64,000 nucleotides of DNA from Corynebacterium minutissimum (lineage in GTDB: Bacteria > Actinomycetota > Actinomycetes > Mycobacteriales > Mycobacteriaceae). Location: assembly GCF_000988205.1 (NCBI RefSeq), contig NZ_LAYQ01000009.1, positions 1 to 64,000 on the forward strand, given 5' to 3'. The position numbers and the translations under genes were made by a program. This document shows, piece after piece, positions 26,222-35,889 of this stretch; the first letter of the stretch is position 1; each line of letters opens with the position of its first letter. The notes below the pieces were generated by a model that made no database searches, was not told the DNA's origin, and saw only the letters and a list, made by a program, of their open reading frames with translations.

Positions 26222-27867
26222 CTATTCGCGCAGCTTAGCCCGCAACATCTTGCCAGTCGCAGTCTTGGGGACCTCGTCGATGAATCGCACCGACCTTGGG
26301 TATTTGTAAGCCGCCATATTCTCCTTTGCCCAAGAGATGATTTCCTCCTCAGAGGTCACTCCCTTGTATTCAGGACGCAGCACAATGAAGGCTCTGACGG
26401 ATTCTCCTCGGCGGTCGTCTTGGTAACCAACAGCCACAGCCTGCTGGACGGCTGGATGGTCTTGGAGGTACTTCTCCACTTCTTCTGGGAAGACCGAATA
26501 ACCATTGGATTTGATCATCTCTTTGAAGCGACCTTCGAAGAAGAGGTAGCCATTCTCGTCCAAATATCCCATGTCGCCTGAGAAGTACCGCTGACCGACC
26601 TTTGCAGCGGCCGTGGCTTCTGGCTTGCCCTTATAGCCGAGGAAAACCGCTGGGCTTTCTATACTGATTTCGCCTAACTCACCGGGGCCAAGCTCACGGC
26701 TGCGGTCTTCCGGAGCAGTGATCTTGATGTCGGTCTGGAAAGTAGGCCGCCCAGTGCTTCCCCAAACGATCTGCCAGGAGGGGTCATTGCATCTGCAGTA
26801 TGAGTCTCACTCATTCCGTAGGCAAACTCAAAGAAGTCTTGACCGGTTTGTTCTTTCCACTGATTGGACAGTGATTCCGTGATCTGTGAGCCAAAGCTCG
26901 TGCCCATGCAGACACGAAGCTTGTCCATCTGAGAAGCGCGATCCGTAGCTAGGATTTCAGTATTCATCGGCGGCGTTGTGTATGAGACCGTCATCCCGTA
27001 CCGAGATCCCATAGTTACGAAGTCCTCACCATCGAAGCGCGCTTGAAGGATCATCGAAGCACCCGCAACGAAGACAGCAGACATTCCAACGATTTTTCCA
27101 GCAACATGGAAAATCGGCATTGAGGCGGAAACCTTGTCAGACGATGTATATCCAAAGTTAGCTGCGACGCAGTTAGCTTTGAAAGTGCAGTTTGTGTAAG
27201 ACAGCATTGCGCCTTTGGGCAATCCGCTAGTACCAGAGGTGTAAATGATTAATGCGCAGTCTTCATCCAGATTGATTTCTGGGCTCAGGAAAGACTCTGC
27301 TTCGTCCACAAGCTTGCTCTGTGTAGTTGCCCTTTCCCAAGAGATATGGTCGAGAGTAGGAGTGCGCCGGTCCGGCATGCGGAAGTTGAATTCCTTTGAG
27401 TGCTCTTCGCGATCTAGAGCATCGTCGAAAGAAGTGACAATCAGAGTACGAACTGAGGTTTCGTCTACCTTTTCATATTCGACGAGCAATTCTTCGCTAG
27501 CGATGAGTGCAACTGCTTCCAGGTCATTGAGCTGATATGACAGTTCTTTTGCTTTGAGCATGGGGTTGCAGGGGCTGACGACCGCACCTAGCTTCTGAAC
27601 TGCAAGATAAGAAATCACAAACTGTGGACAGTTTTGCATGTACAGCGCGACTACATCTCCAGTCTTGATCCCCTCGTGGGCCAAGGTGGTTGCTAACGCC
27701 AATGCTTTTTGCTCAAGCCATCCATAAGTGAATTCAGACCCGTAAAAATAGATTGCGGTTTTCTCAGGGGTATTTTCGGCATGCTCCGAGAAATACTGAG
27801 CCAAAGTTTGTGGCTTAAAGAAGGTCAGTCCTTCATCCGGAACGTATGTGGTCAATGGCTTGGTCAT
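26222..27867 (-). pseudogene. AMP-forming acyl-CoA synthetase, frameshifted
   Basis: Restored length about 548. Activates a carboxylic acid to its CoA ester with ATP. P-loop-like IIYTSGTSGLPKGAM, FEFAYGMSETH, then GDMGYLDENGYLFFEGR and IKSNGYSVFPEEVEKYL, and the C-terminal lysine KTATGKMLRAKL. One base appears missing near 26770 (the second frame reads VWGSTGRPTFQTDIKITAPE), so the adenylate-binding and C-terminal parts are in a different frame. Last gene of the eight-gene minus-strand operon, 15 bases after the crotonase. Confidence 0.88.
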
Positions 27868-27882
27868 GGCAATCCTTTCTTT

Positions 27883-28674
27883 TTAGCGGCCGGTGAAACA
27901 AGGGTCTCTTTTTTCTCGGAACGCAGTACGTCCCTCGACGTGGTCTTCCGTCAGTGTTGACGAGACCGTGGAGTGGGCCTGCATAAGCCACGCTGCACTT
28001 TCATCGAGATGCTGCGTTGTGCTCATGGTTTTCTTCATGAGCGAGATGGACTTTGTGGGCAGTGAGGATAGCTGCTTAGCAAGAGACTTTCCTTCAGAAT
28101 CCAAGTCTTCGGGCTCGCAGATTGTTGTTACGAGTCCAAAAATTGAGAGTTCAGATACCGGAACAAATTCACCGGTCAGCAATAGCCTGTTTGCGAAAAG
28201 CCGGTTAGTTAGCCGTGGGAGCAAGGTTGTTCCTGACGAGAATCCGCGGAGCACGAAGGGGAGTCCAATCTTGGTGTTCGAAGATGCGACGATGAAATCA
28301 GAGGCAAGCGCCAGCTCTAGCCCGGCTCCCATGGCGAATTTGTGTAGTACCGCGACAACAGGCTTCGGACATTCACGAATTGCAGTACAGACTTTTGGGT
28401 AACCATCTAAGAATTCTCGGATCTTGTCTTCTGGCACGGGACAGTTGTCTGTGCCCATATCGATGAGGTCATCACCTGCACAGAACGCTTTACCTTCTCC
28501 GCGCAGAATAATTGCTCGAATATCGGGATTATCACCCAGTTCCGTGAACGCAATTTCCAGGCCCCGCAGCATTTCAAATGTTAGAGCGTTGAGGGAGTCC
28601 GGTCGGTTGAGCGTTATTGAGGCAATAGAACCTTCAGTTTCAACCACCACGCTATCTGTGAAAGATTTAAGCAT
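27883..28674 (-). CDS. Enoyl-CoA hydratase/isomerase family protein
   Basis: 263 residues; AAGGAG six bases before ATG 28674. Crotonase fold: LNRPDSLNALTFEMLRGLE, GKAFCAGDDL and KFAMGAGLELALASDF form the oxyanion hole. The segment normally carrying the second catalytic Glu (IIPGAGG in true hydratases) reads LRGFSSGTTLL, so it may be an isomerase, lyase or hydrolase rather than a simple hydratase. Start overlaps the end of the thioesterase gene by eight bases. Confidence 0.85.
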   Translation of the reverse strand: MLKSFTDSVVVETEGSIASITLNRPDSLNALTFEMLRGLEIAFTELGDNPDIRAIILRGEGKAFCAGDDLIDMGTDNCPVPEDKIREFLDGYPKVCTAIRECPKPVVAVLHKFAMGAGLELALASDFIVASSNTKIGLPFVLRGFSSGTTLLPRLTNRLFANRLLLTGEFVPVSELSIFGLVTTICEPEDLDSEGKSLAKQLSSLPTKSISLMKKTMSTTQHLDESAAWLMQAHSTVSSTLTEDHVEGRTAFREKRDPCFTGR

Positions 28675-29098
28675 CGCTGGCTCCTTCTTGATTATATTCG
28701 TTTGGTTTGGTGCTAAGGTGCGCGGACAGTTTTTCCCGAACAGGATTGGGTACTGCCTCTGGTCTTCTGGTGCGCGGGTCAACGTTTACATAGGTCACCT
28801 CAGAAACAACGCATAGTTCACCTTCTTGGTAGAGCTCTTCATGAAGGGTCACTGAAGTTCTGCCAAGACGGGAAATCGACGTGTGGATTGTGACTTCCGG
28901 TACCCAGTTCACTTCTTTTAAGAAGTTCAACTCGTAGCGGACAACGAGAAGCGTCCAGGGATCTGTAGCAAGATCAGGGTCAAACTCGGCGAAGAAATCT
29001 CTGCGAGCAGCTTCGAACCAGGCAGGAAACTTCGTATTGTTTATGTGCCCAACCGCGTCAGTTTCGTTGAAGCGCGGCGTGATAGTCGTCTTATACAT
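28667..29098 (-). CDS. Acyl-CoA thioesterase, hot-dog fold
   Basis: 143 residues from ATG 29098. TPRFNETDAVGHINNTKFPA is the 4HBT/YbgC motif with its Asp, followed by WFEAARRDFF. Overlaps both neighbours by eight bases (symporter stop and crotonase start), a sign of translational coupling within the operon. It would release CoA from pathway intermediates. Confidence 0.87.
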   Translation of the reverse strand: MYKTTITPRFNETDAVGHINNTKFPAWFEAARRDFFAEFDPDLATDPWTLLVVRYELNFLKEVNWVPEVTIHTSISRLGRTSVTLHEELYQEGELCVVSEVTYVNVDPRTRRPEAVPNPVREKLSAHLSTKPNEYNQEGASDA

Positions 29099-30677
29099 TG
29101 TTTCCCTCTTTTGAGACTGATCCAGAATTCGACGTTTCGAAGGAATTCTCGCTGGCACCAGCGTAGGGCTGTGTTCCATTCAGCTCCGCCATGGCGATGC
29201 GATTAAACTCCTCGGCTTCAGCGTCAGTTACCTCACGGCTGTGAGCGATTGTGATGCGTCGAATTTGCTCTGGAGTCGCAGGCTTGAAGATATAGGCGCT
29301 AATGATGCAAGCAGCAGCGGACAAAGGCAGGGCGAAGGCAATCTCGGATAGCGGTGGAAGATCGAATCCAAAGAGAAGTACAAGGTATGCGATACCACCG
29401 ACACTGGCGCCTACGAAAGCAGCACTACCGCTAATCCTGCGCCACCAAATTCCGAGAAGCGTCGGGAAGAAGAGGGAGGAAGCGAGGAGGCCCATTGCTG
29501 CGGAGTACAAAAGCGTAAGGAATTCCGGCGGATTGAGAGAAAGTACTAGCGTGAGTACTCCAAATCCTAGAATTCCGAACTTGGTAATCTTGCGCTTTGT
29601 TGCATCGGACGTGCTCGGCTTAAGCTGCCCGATCAAGTCGTAGGAAAGAGCTGCTGCCAAGGCAAGAAGCATGGCTGACACAGAGGACATAACAGCGGCA
29701 AAAATTCCTGCGAATGCTAGACCTCGAAGCCAATTAGGCACCGCCTGGTCCAGGAAGAGGAGGAAAGCGCCGTCGCTTTGCTCAATGTCCTGTCCACCAG
29801 TGAGGATAATGGTTCCTGCGATGACGAATACACACGTGGCAATAGACGTAATGACATACAGCCCCAGCCCCAGGGCCAATGATGCGCGACCTGTTCGCTC
29901 GTTCTTCGCAGCAAAGATACGCATTACAGTGTGAGGGAGAACCGCATTACAAGTTGCCCAAATCAAGAAGGCACCGATATATGCGATCGGAGGATAGGTC
30001 TCAGCACCTGTCCATTCCGGGCGAAGGCCTTGGGCTACCTCATAGACCGAAAAACCGCCGTTTGAGTTAACTGCAATGAACCCAGTCGCAACGACCACAC
30101 CGATCATCATGACTCCTTGAAGGAAATCAGTTAGTGTGACCGCCTTCATGCCTCCGGCAAACGTGTAAAACACGTAGACAGCACCGATGAGGATAACGGA
30201 CCAGTTGTACGGGATTCCGAAAATCTGTTCTCCAATCAAGCCGCCAATTTTCATCTGCGCGACGATGTATGCGGTTAATGTACCGATGAGAACAATTGGT
30301 ACTACTAAGTTCATCGCCCGGTGGTTGTATCGAGCCTTAATAAGTTCGGGAACAGTAGCTACGTTCATATTACGAAGGACTTTTGCTAGGAAGAACGTCG
30401 TAATGAGGTAACCCAAAGCGACACCACCGTTATAAGCGGTGATGTAACCCCAGCCTGCTGAATAGGACAGGCCGATGTTTCCGAGCATAGTTCCGCCGGT
30501 GGCGAAAGCAGCGAAGATTGCGAAACCATTGATCCAAAGGCCGACACCGCCGCCTCCCGTCAGGAATGACTTTGCGGAAGAGTCTTCGGTTTGGCGGTGG
30601 GCATAAATGCCAATACCGACAGTGATGGCCATGTAAAGGATTAGTATGGCCAGAGGCAAGATATTCTCTTTAGGCAT
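29091..30677 (-). CDS. Sodium:solute symporter (SSS family)
   Basis: 528 residues with about 13 membrane spans. SSS features: WINGFAIFAAFATGGTMLGN, AYNGGVALGYLITTFFLAKV, PELIKARYNHRAMN, VYVFYTFAGGMKAVTLTDFL (the family signature) and GIFAAVMSSVSAMLLALAAA. Probably brings in the acid activated by the CoA ligase of the same operon. ATG 30677 follows a GGGGG run; an ATG seven codons earlier is possible. Start overlaps the stop of the 83-residue membrane protein by eight bases. Confidence 0.9.
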   Translation of the reverse strand: MPKENILPLAILILYMAITVGIGIYAHRQTEDSSAKSFLTGGGGVGLWINGFAIFAAFATGGTMLGNIGLSYSAGWGYITAYNGGVALGYLITTFFLAKVLRNMNVATVPELIKARYNHRAMNLVVPIVLIGTLTAYIVAQMKIGGLIGEQIFGIPYNWSVILIGAVYVFYTFAGGMKAVTLTDFLQGVMMIGVVVATGFIAVNSNGGFSVYEVAQGLRPEWTGAETYPPIAYIGAFLIWATCNAVLPHTVMRIFAAKNERTGRASLALGLGLYVITSIATCVFVIAGTIILTGGQDIEQSDGAFLLFLDQAVPNWLRGLAFAGIFAAVMSSVSAMLLALAAALSYDLIGQLKPSTSDATKRKITKFGILGFGVLTLVLSLNPPEFLTLLYSAAMGLLASSLFFPTLLGIWWRRISGSAAFVGASVGGIAYLVLLFGFDLPPLSEIAFALPLSAAACIISAYIFKPATPEQIRRITIAHSREVTDAEAEEFNRIAMAELNGTQPYAGASENSFETSNSGSVSKEGNNV

Positions 30678-30921
30678 TGTTAACACCCCCGTCGTCATTC
30701 TTGTTGACGAAAAGATCGACGAGCAGAATGATGAGACTCAGAACCATAATGGCCACGAGTACGAAGTTGACTATTGCCGTACCACTGATCATCGTGTTAA
30801 AGCTCATCGGCAGGAAGGCGACGACGGAAAGCGCGATGATGAAGACCGTCGAACCAAGATGAAATTTCGATGGCTTAAAGAATCCAAGGTCATTGGTGTT
30901 TGGACTATTTTGTTGGGGCAT
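30670..30921 (-). CDS. Small two-helix membrane protein, probable symporter partner
   Basis: 83 residues with two membrane helices (about 24-41 and 50-70) and polar ends; AAGGAAG before the ATG. Overlaps the symporter gene at its stop and the crotonase gene at its start. Small membrane proteins encoded directly ahead of SSS or TRAP-like transporters often act as accessory subunits (compare DUF997 or DUF4212 proteins), but sequence alone does not place it in either. Confidence 0.75.
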   Translation of the reverse strand: MPQQNSPNTNDLGFFKPSKFHLGSTVFIIALSVVAFLPMSFNTMISGTAIVNFVLVAIMVLSLIILLVDLFVNKNDDGGVNNA

Positions 30922-31741
30922 GAGATTCTTCCTTTTCAGTTGAGATAGAGACAGAACTGTTGAAATTGGGGTTCCGCTTATCGAGGAATGCCGACAGCCC
31001 TTCAGAACTGTCAGGATGGCTGAAGGCCAATCCCTGCGAAAGCTGTTCCTGTTGATGTCCGCCTAGAGCACCTGCTTTGATGGACTCTCGGGCAACACGT
31101 TGAGCGAGCGGTCCGTTTTCATTAAGTACGTGGCAGATTTCCATCGCTGCGGCGACTGGATCATCACTGATGCGGGTGATAACTCCCCATTGCAGTGCAG
31201 CTTCAGCATCGAGTTCTTTGCGCGTCAGAATGAGGTCCAAAGCGATAGCTTTACCGGCGACCTCGCGAAGCCTTTGGGTACCACCTGCACCCGGAATGAT
31301 CCCCAGTCCTAGCTCTGGAAAGGCGAAACGAGATTCTGGATTCGCAATACGAATGTCACACGATAGAGCTAGTTCGAAACCGCCTCCTAGCGCCAATCCG
31401 TTAACTGCTGCAACAGTTGGTTTAGGGTAGCTCTCAATTCGGTTGTAGAGCTTTGCCATCGGATACTCATTGACAACCTCCCAAGGCGTCATCTGAGAAA
31501 GCTCCTTGACATCTGCTCCAGCGGCAAATGCCTTTTTGCCAGCGCCGGTGAAGATAACGGCTTGCACTGCGTCGCAAGATTCCCACTTTTCCAGTACCGA
31601 GTTAATCGCATTAAGAACTTCAGTGTTTAATGCGTTGAACTGCCGGGGCCGGTTGATAGTGATGATCCCGACTCCGGATTCATGTGAATGCTCGACTACG
31701 TTAGCTGGGTTCGTTGTGTTCTCGTTGTTAGACATACTCAC
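30905..31741 (-). CDS. Enoyl-CoA hydratase
   Basis: 278 residues. Complete crotonase with both catalytic regions: GKKAFAAGADVKEL, NGLALGGGFELALSCD and FPELGLGIIPGAGGTQRL, carrying the two glutamates. Hydrates a trans-2-enoyl-CoA. GTG 31741 follows the stop of the dehydrogenase gene directly and has AGGAG six bases before it; ATG 31735 is the alternative. A 30-residue Ser/Glu/Lys-rich tail (after NPNFNSS) is unusual for the family. Confidence 0.9.
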   Translation of the reverse strand: MSMSNNENTTNPANVVEHSHESGVGIITINRPRQFNALNTEVLNAINSVLEKWESCDAVQAVIFTGAGKKAFAAGADVKELSQMTPWEVVNEYPMAKLYNRIESYPKPTVAAVNGLALGGGFELALSCDIRIANPESRFAFPELGLGIIPGAGGTQRLREVAGKAIALDLILTRKELDAEAALQWGVITRISDDPVAAAMEICHVLNENGPLAQRVARESIKAGALGGHQQEQLSQGLAFSHPDSSEGLSAFLDKRNPNFNSSVSISTEKEESHAPTK

Positions 31742-32614
31742 TCAATTCTCCTTCTCGTACACGTAGAACCCTTGGCCAGACTTACGTCCAAGGCGTCCTT
31801 CCTGATAGAGGCGCGTAAGGGTTTGAGAAGGGCCCTTAGAAGGGTCACCGGAGTCCTCAGCTTCTAGAACCTTGATGCCATAATTGACATCGATTCCGGT
31901 TAGGTCAAGCAATTCGAAGGGGCCTAGCGGGTGGTTAAGCCCTGCCTTGACAGCAGTGTCGATCTGTTTGAAGTCCGCAATCCCGTTTTCGTATAGGGAG
32001 ATTGCTTCATCGAAAATTGCTGCAAGGATTCGGTTCGTGATGAAACCGAAAATCTCCTTCTCCAAACGGACCGGCGTTTTGTCGATGCTCTCGACAAATT
32101 CGACGGCTCTGTCAACAGTATTCTCTGAGGTGTGGTCGCCTTTGACCACCTCCACAAGAGGCAGAACCAAGGCCGGATTGAAGAAATGAATGTTGCATAG
32201 ACGAGAAGGATCGTGGACTTCGCTAGCTAACTTCGAAGAGACGATGCTGGACGAGTTAGTGGCCAGAATCGCTTCCTTCGGGGCGTACGATGAAATCTCT
32301 GAGAAGAGCTTCTTCTTTGCTTGCAGGTCTTCGATGATTGCTTCAATGATGAGGCTGGCGTTGGAGCAAGTTTCTTCGAGACTGGTTTCGTACTTTAGCC
32401 GAGCGAAAGCTTGGTCAACTTCGTCTTGTGTGATTTTTCCCTTAGATAGCTTCTTTTCCATCAGCTCGTGTAGAAGGGAATCGGCACGGTCGAGTTGGTC
32501 AGTATTGATGTCGTAAAGCGTTACTGTGTAGCCCTTGAGTGCGCAGTGAAAGGCAATCTGTGCACCCATAGTCCCTGCTCCGCAAATGGCGACTTTAGAT
32601 TCAGCTGGATTCAT
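31742..32614 (-). CDS. 3-hydroxyacyl-CoA dehydrogenase
   Basis: 290 residues, single-domain type of PaaH/Hbd. NAD site AICGAGTMGAQIAFHCALKG then LYDIN; ILATNSSSI; catalytic His region LCNIHFFNPALVLPLVEVV; C-terminal GIADFKQIDTAVKAGLNHPL. Oxidises 3-hydroxyacyl-CoA to 3-oxoacyl-CoA, between the hydratase and thiolase of the same operon. Two bases separate it from the thiolase. Confidence 0.93.
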   Translation of the reverse strand: MNPAESKVAICGAGTMGAQIAFHCALKGYTVTLYDINTDQLDRADSLLHELMEKKLSKGKITQDEVDQAFARLKYETSLEETCSNASLIIEAIIEDLQAKKKLFSEISSYAPKEAILATNSSSIVSSKLASEVHDPSRLCNIHFFNPALVLPLVEVVKGDHTSENTVDRAVEFVESIDKTPVRLEKEIFGFITNRILAAIFDEAISLYENGIADFKQIDTAVKAGLNHPLGPFELLDLTGIDVNYGIKVLEAEDSGDPSKGPSQTLTRLYQEGRLGRKSGQGFYVYEKEN

Positions 32615-32616
32615 TG

Positions 32617-33795
32617 CTATTTCTCCTCCACGATGATTTCAGTAGCGATTCCTTGACCGCCGCCGATGCAGGCTGAGACGATTGCTCGGCCTCCGCCTCG
32701 CTCGGAAAGCTCGGTGATTGTCTTCTGGATTAGGACGGTGCCTGTGGCGGCAATAGGATGTCCATGGGCAATTGCGCCGCCCAGTGGATTTATGTTGTCC
32801 ACTGTGATGTCAAGCTCTTTTGCACAGGCAAGCACTTGACTTGCGAATGCCTCATTGATTTCGATGAACTCGTAGTCAGAGATGCTCCGGCCAGCTTGTT
32901 TTAGTACTGACTGAATGGCAGGTACCGGTCCAATTCCCATATAGTTCGGGTCAACGCCAACGACAGAACTTTCTCCGATGTGTGCCAAGGGAGTGAGGTC
33001 GTGGTGCATTGCCTTATCTGCTGAAACGATGCAGACTGCTGCAGCGCCGTCGTTAATTCCCGAGGCATTCCCTGCAGTAACAGTGCCTGAGGAAATAAAA
33101 GCAGGACGTAATGCTGCTAATTTTTCTGCGTTGGTATTAGGCCGAGGGTGTTCATCGTGTTCCACTGTCCCGTGACTAGAAGTCTCAGTCGGAATTAGGA
33201 AATGCGAGTATTTCCCTTGTGCTTTCGCTTTTGCATAGTTTTCCTGACTTTGTAGAGCAAAGTCATCTTGCTCTTCGCGTGAGATGGAGTACTTTTCCGC
33301 AAGGTTCTCGGCTGTTATTCCCATTGTGGGATCGCCAACTTCTGCTGTAGAGAGCTCGCGACGAAGGAAGCTTGGGGGTGTGGAATCGTATGCCCGTTTA
33401 GCGCGTGATAATTGGAATGGTTCGTTAGTCATACTTTCCATTCCTCCTGCAATGTAGACTCCGCCTTCAAAGGCCACGAGCTTTCCAGCAAGCGTTACAG
33501 CATTAATTCCTGACCCGCATTGCCGGTCGATCGTAAGTCCCGGAGTATTTACAGGCAGTCCTGCGCTGAGCGCCGCGACGCGAGCAGGATTCCCATAATG
33601 GGAAAGCGTATTTCCCATGATGACGTCGGTTATAGCCTCGTCATTCAAAAGTGCGTTAATGCTTGGATTGTCGATTAAGGCTTTGATGGCACGTGCACCA
33701 AGCTGTACGCCATCAAATTCGGCCAGGGTTCCTCCCTTTCTTCCGATAGGGAGGCGTGCGCCGGCGACAATAACTGCATCGTTGGGGCTCGACAA
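32617..33795 (-). CDS. Acetyl-CoA acyltransferase (thiolase)
   Basis: 392 residues from TTG 33795, chosen because AAGGAG sits five bases before it and the product then starts at the conserved NDAVIVAGARLPIGRKGG. Nucleophile Cys in DRQCGSGINAV, then MTNEPF, INEAFASQ, GGAIAHGHPIAATG and CIGGGQG. Cleaves 3-oxoacyl-CoA with CoA. First gene of the operon, so its promoter lies in the 140 bases before the divergent regulator. Confidence 0.93.
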   Translation of the reverse strand: MSSPNDAVIVAGARLPIGRKGGTLAEFDGVQLGARAIKALIDNPSINALLNDEAITDVIMGNTLSHYGNPARVAALSAGLPVNTPGLTIDRQCGSGINAVTLAGKLVAFEGGVYIAGGMESMTNEPFQLSRAKRAYDSTPPSFLRRELSTAEVGDPTMGITAENLAEKYSISREEQDDFALQSQENYAKAKAQGKYSHFLIPTETSSHGTVEHDEHPRPNTNAEKLAALRPAFISSGTVTAGNASGINDGAAAVCIVSADKAMHHDLTPLAHIGESSVVGVDPNYMGIGPVPAIQSVLKQAGRSISDYEFIEINEAFASQVLACAKELDITVDNINPLGGAIAHGHPIAATGTVLIQKTITELSERGGGRAIVSACIGGGQGIATEIIVEEK

Positions 33796-33835
33796 GTTTT
33801 CTCCTTCCTTGATGTGAGGTAGCACGAGTATTCGG

Positions 33836-33899
33836 GTGATTCGAATCACTTGGGGAAGAGTATCGCAGCATAACTCACACCCGTAAAGTGGTTAATCAC
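33836..33899. promoter_or_regulatory. Two related operator-like palindromes in the divergent promoter
   Basis: GTGATTCGAATCAC (33836-33849) is a perfect 14-bp palindrome; GTGGTTAATCAC (33888-33899) is a near copy of the same GTG-TT-AA-CAC pattern. They lie between the thiolase start and the divergent GAF-PucR regulator, where an operator is expected. Binding by that regulator is inferred. Confidence 0.55.
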
Positions 33900-33936
33900 A
33901 CAGTATCGGACTCGGTATTGTGGGAAAGGACAATCA

Positions 33937-35856
33937 ATGTCGGAATTGGGGATTGAAGGCGTGGTCCAGCTATGCCGTAAAGCATTGCAGTTGACACCGG
34001 TTAGCTTTCGGGAGGAGCTTCAAGATGCTGTTGTTTCATCTAGCTTTCCGGAACTCAAAGAGGTCCTGCTGGAGATAAGTAACCGTGCCGAGTCCTCGCG
34101 GAAGCTCCGTTCACTGGTTTCGGAAATTGCAGATCTGTCCTTAGATATCAATGGCGACGAGAATGTAGATGTGGCTTTCGGCAGAATTTTGTCTTTGGCC
34201 CGTCAAATGTTGGGGACAGATGCGGCGTTCATTATGGAACTTGATGAGCCTTCCGGCAGCGCAAGCATTATTCTTTCCAGCGGAATCTGGACCACGGAAT
34301 TGCAAGAAGTTGAGCCCCACGAGAAGGGGTTCTTTTTTGAGATTTACCAGGTCGCTGCGCCATTGCAGGTGGCAAACTACTTGAGAGACGATGGCTTTGA
34401 GCATGATCCTGTGTTGGATACTGCAATAAAGCGAGAAGGGATACGGTCCTTATTGGGGATCCCCGTCGAAGCTGAGTCAGGGTTTCAAGTTCTTTTCGTT
34501 GCGGATAGGCATGAGCGTATTTATCACACGGGGGACATCTATATTCTTGAGCAGCTAGCAGTCCAAGTGTTAGCGGTAGGGGTCCGTGGGGAAGAGTCGA
34601 ATCGCCACCACAAGGAAGTGAATAGCCTCAAGACGGTTGCGGAAGAATGCCGTGTAGAGCTGGCGAACTCTGCAAAAGCGCTAGAAACTATAGAAGCGGT
34701 CATTTCAATGGTCAGTGATTTGCTGACCGAGTCGCGTGTAGCTGCTTTTCTTGCAGAAAACATGGGGGTTCAAATCCACATTTCAAGTTTGGAAGACCTC
34801 ATGCTCGATAGTGTTGGAGGCTGGCTTCCGGTAGATGGTTACGCTCCTATCGAGAGTTATGTCCGGAGGACGTCCTCGCCGGGACGAGGAGAGTCCTTAT
34901 CGTTGGGTGAGCGCGAGGTTTATGTCTCTCCCGTAATTCGTGGTGGGAAGCCCTGGGGAGTGGTTGTTGCCGACTTGATCATGCCTAGCCCTGAAACCCG
35001 GATTATTGACTTGGTAGCACGCGCCTTGAGTATTAAAGACGTCATTGGATTGGAGGCTGATTCACAGCGAGTGGTCGAGTCCTCAAATCTCTTCTTTTCA
35101 TTGGTGAGTTCTGGAAGAACGCAGCTGACGGCACGCCAACAAGGCTTGCTAACCGAAGCGGAAATCGTAGAGGATGGCTTAAATCGTTTACTTCTTTTTT
35201 CTGGCGACGAAGCAGGTCTTCGACTGATTGCACAACGGTGTTCTGAGGTCTCTAAGGGGAAGCTCCTGATTGGTGTATCTACTGATCAGGTTGGCGTCTT
35301 AGGGGAGGCGAGCACTCTTGTATCCTTTTTTGAAACCTTTTCAAAACTTGTTGATTTGCGAAGATTAAAAGTGCACGGGTATCTGTCAGAAAAATTTACT
35401 GGTTTTCATGGAGTGGCAGAAGTATATCGCTCTTGTATACAGTTTCTTGATGATATCGCTTCCCTGGGTTTATCTAGTGAAACAGGCTGGTATACCGACG
35501 CTGCACTTCCGCAGTCTGTGCGTCTATTGGCTCGAATGACTAATGCTCAGCGAAAAGCATTGGTTGATGAGTCAATAGGTATTTTGCTTCGCTATGATAG
35601 GGAAAATTCAAAGGCCCTAGTGCCTACTATGCAAGCCCTTTTCTCGCACCACTTTTCAGCATCCACCGTAGCCGAAGAACTTGATATTCATGTCAATACC
35701 GTTCGCAACAGGATGAAGAGAATTGATGAAATATTGGGTGAAGGCTGGAACGAGGGGGTGCGGTTACTAGACGTACAGTTAGCGCTCGCAGCACTGCGCA
35801 TCGAGTCTGGCATGCCGACCGTCTTTAACGATGTCACCTGGACTGGAAGCCATTAG
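33937..35856 (+). CDS. GAF-domain PucR-type regulator of the beta-oxidation operon
   Basis: 639 residues; AAAGGAC five bases before the ATG. GAF domain at about 75-220 (LSLARQMLGTDAAFIMELD, IRSLLGIPVEAESGFQVLFV), a second sensor-like region and a C-terminal PucR helix-turn-helix (FSASTVAEELDIHVNTVRNR, then MKRIDEILGEG). AT-richer than the surrounding chromosome, like the operon it faces. Divergent placement and the palindromes between them point to control of that operon by a CoA-pathway acid or its ester. Confidence 0.88.
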   Translation: MSELGIEGVVQLCRKALQLTPVSFREELQDAVVSSSFPELKEVLLEISNRAESSRKLRSLVSEIADLSLDINGDENVDVAFGRILSLARQMLGTDAAFIMELDEPSGSASIILSSGIWTTELQEVEPHEKGFFFEIYQVAAPLQVANYLRDDGFEHDPVLDTAIKREGIRSLLGIPVEAESGFQVLFVADRHERIYHTGDIYILEQLAVQVLAVGVRGEESNRHHKEVNSLKTVAEECRVELANSAKALETIEAVISMVSDLLTESRVAAFLAENMGVQIHISSLEDLMLDSVGGWLPVDGYAPIESYVRRTSSPGRGESLSLGEREVYVSPVIRGGKPWGVVVADLIMPSPETRIIDLVARALSIKDVIGLEADSQRVVESSNLFFSLVSSGRTQLTARQQGLLTEAEIVEDGLNRLLLFSGDEAGLRLIAQRCSEVSKGKLLIGVSTDQVGVLGEASTLVSFFETFSKLVDLRRLKVHGYLSEKFTGFHGVAEVYRSCIQFLDDIASLGLSSETGWYTDAALPQSVRLLARMTNAQRKALVDESIGILLRYDRENSKALVPTMQALFSHHFSASTVAEELDIHVNTVRNRMKRIDEILGEGWNEGVRLLDVQLALAALRIESGMPTVFNDVTWTGSH

Positions 35857-35889
35857 CCTAGAATTTTCCAGACACTTCAAATTGAAATT

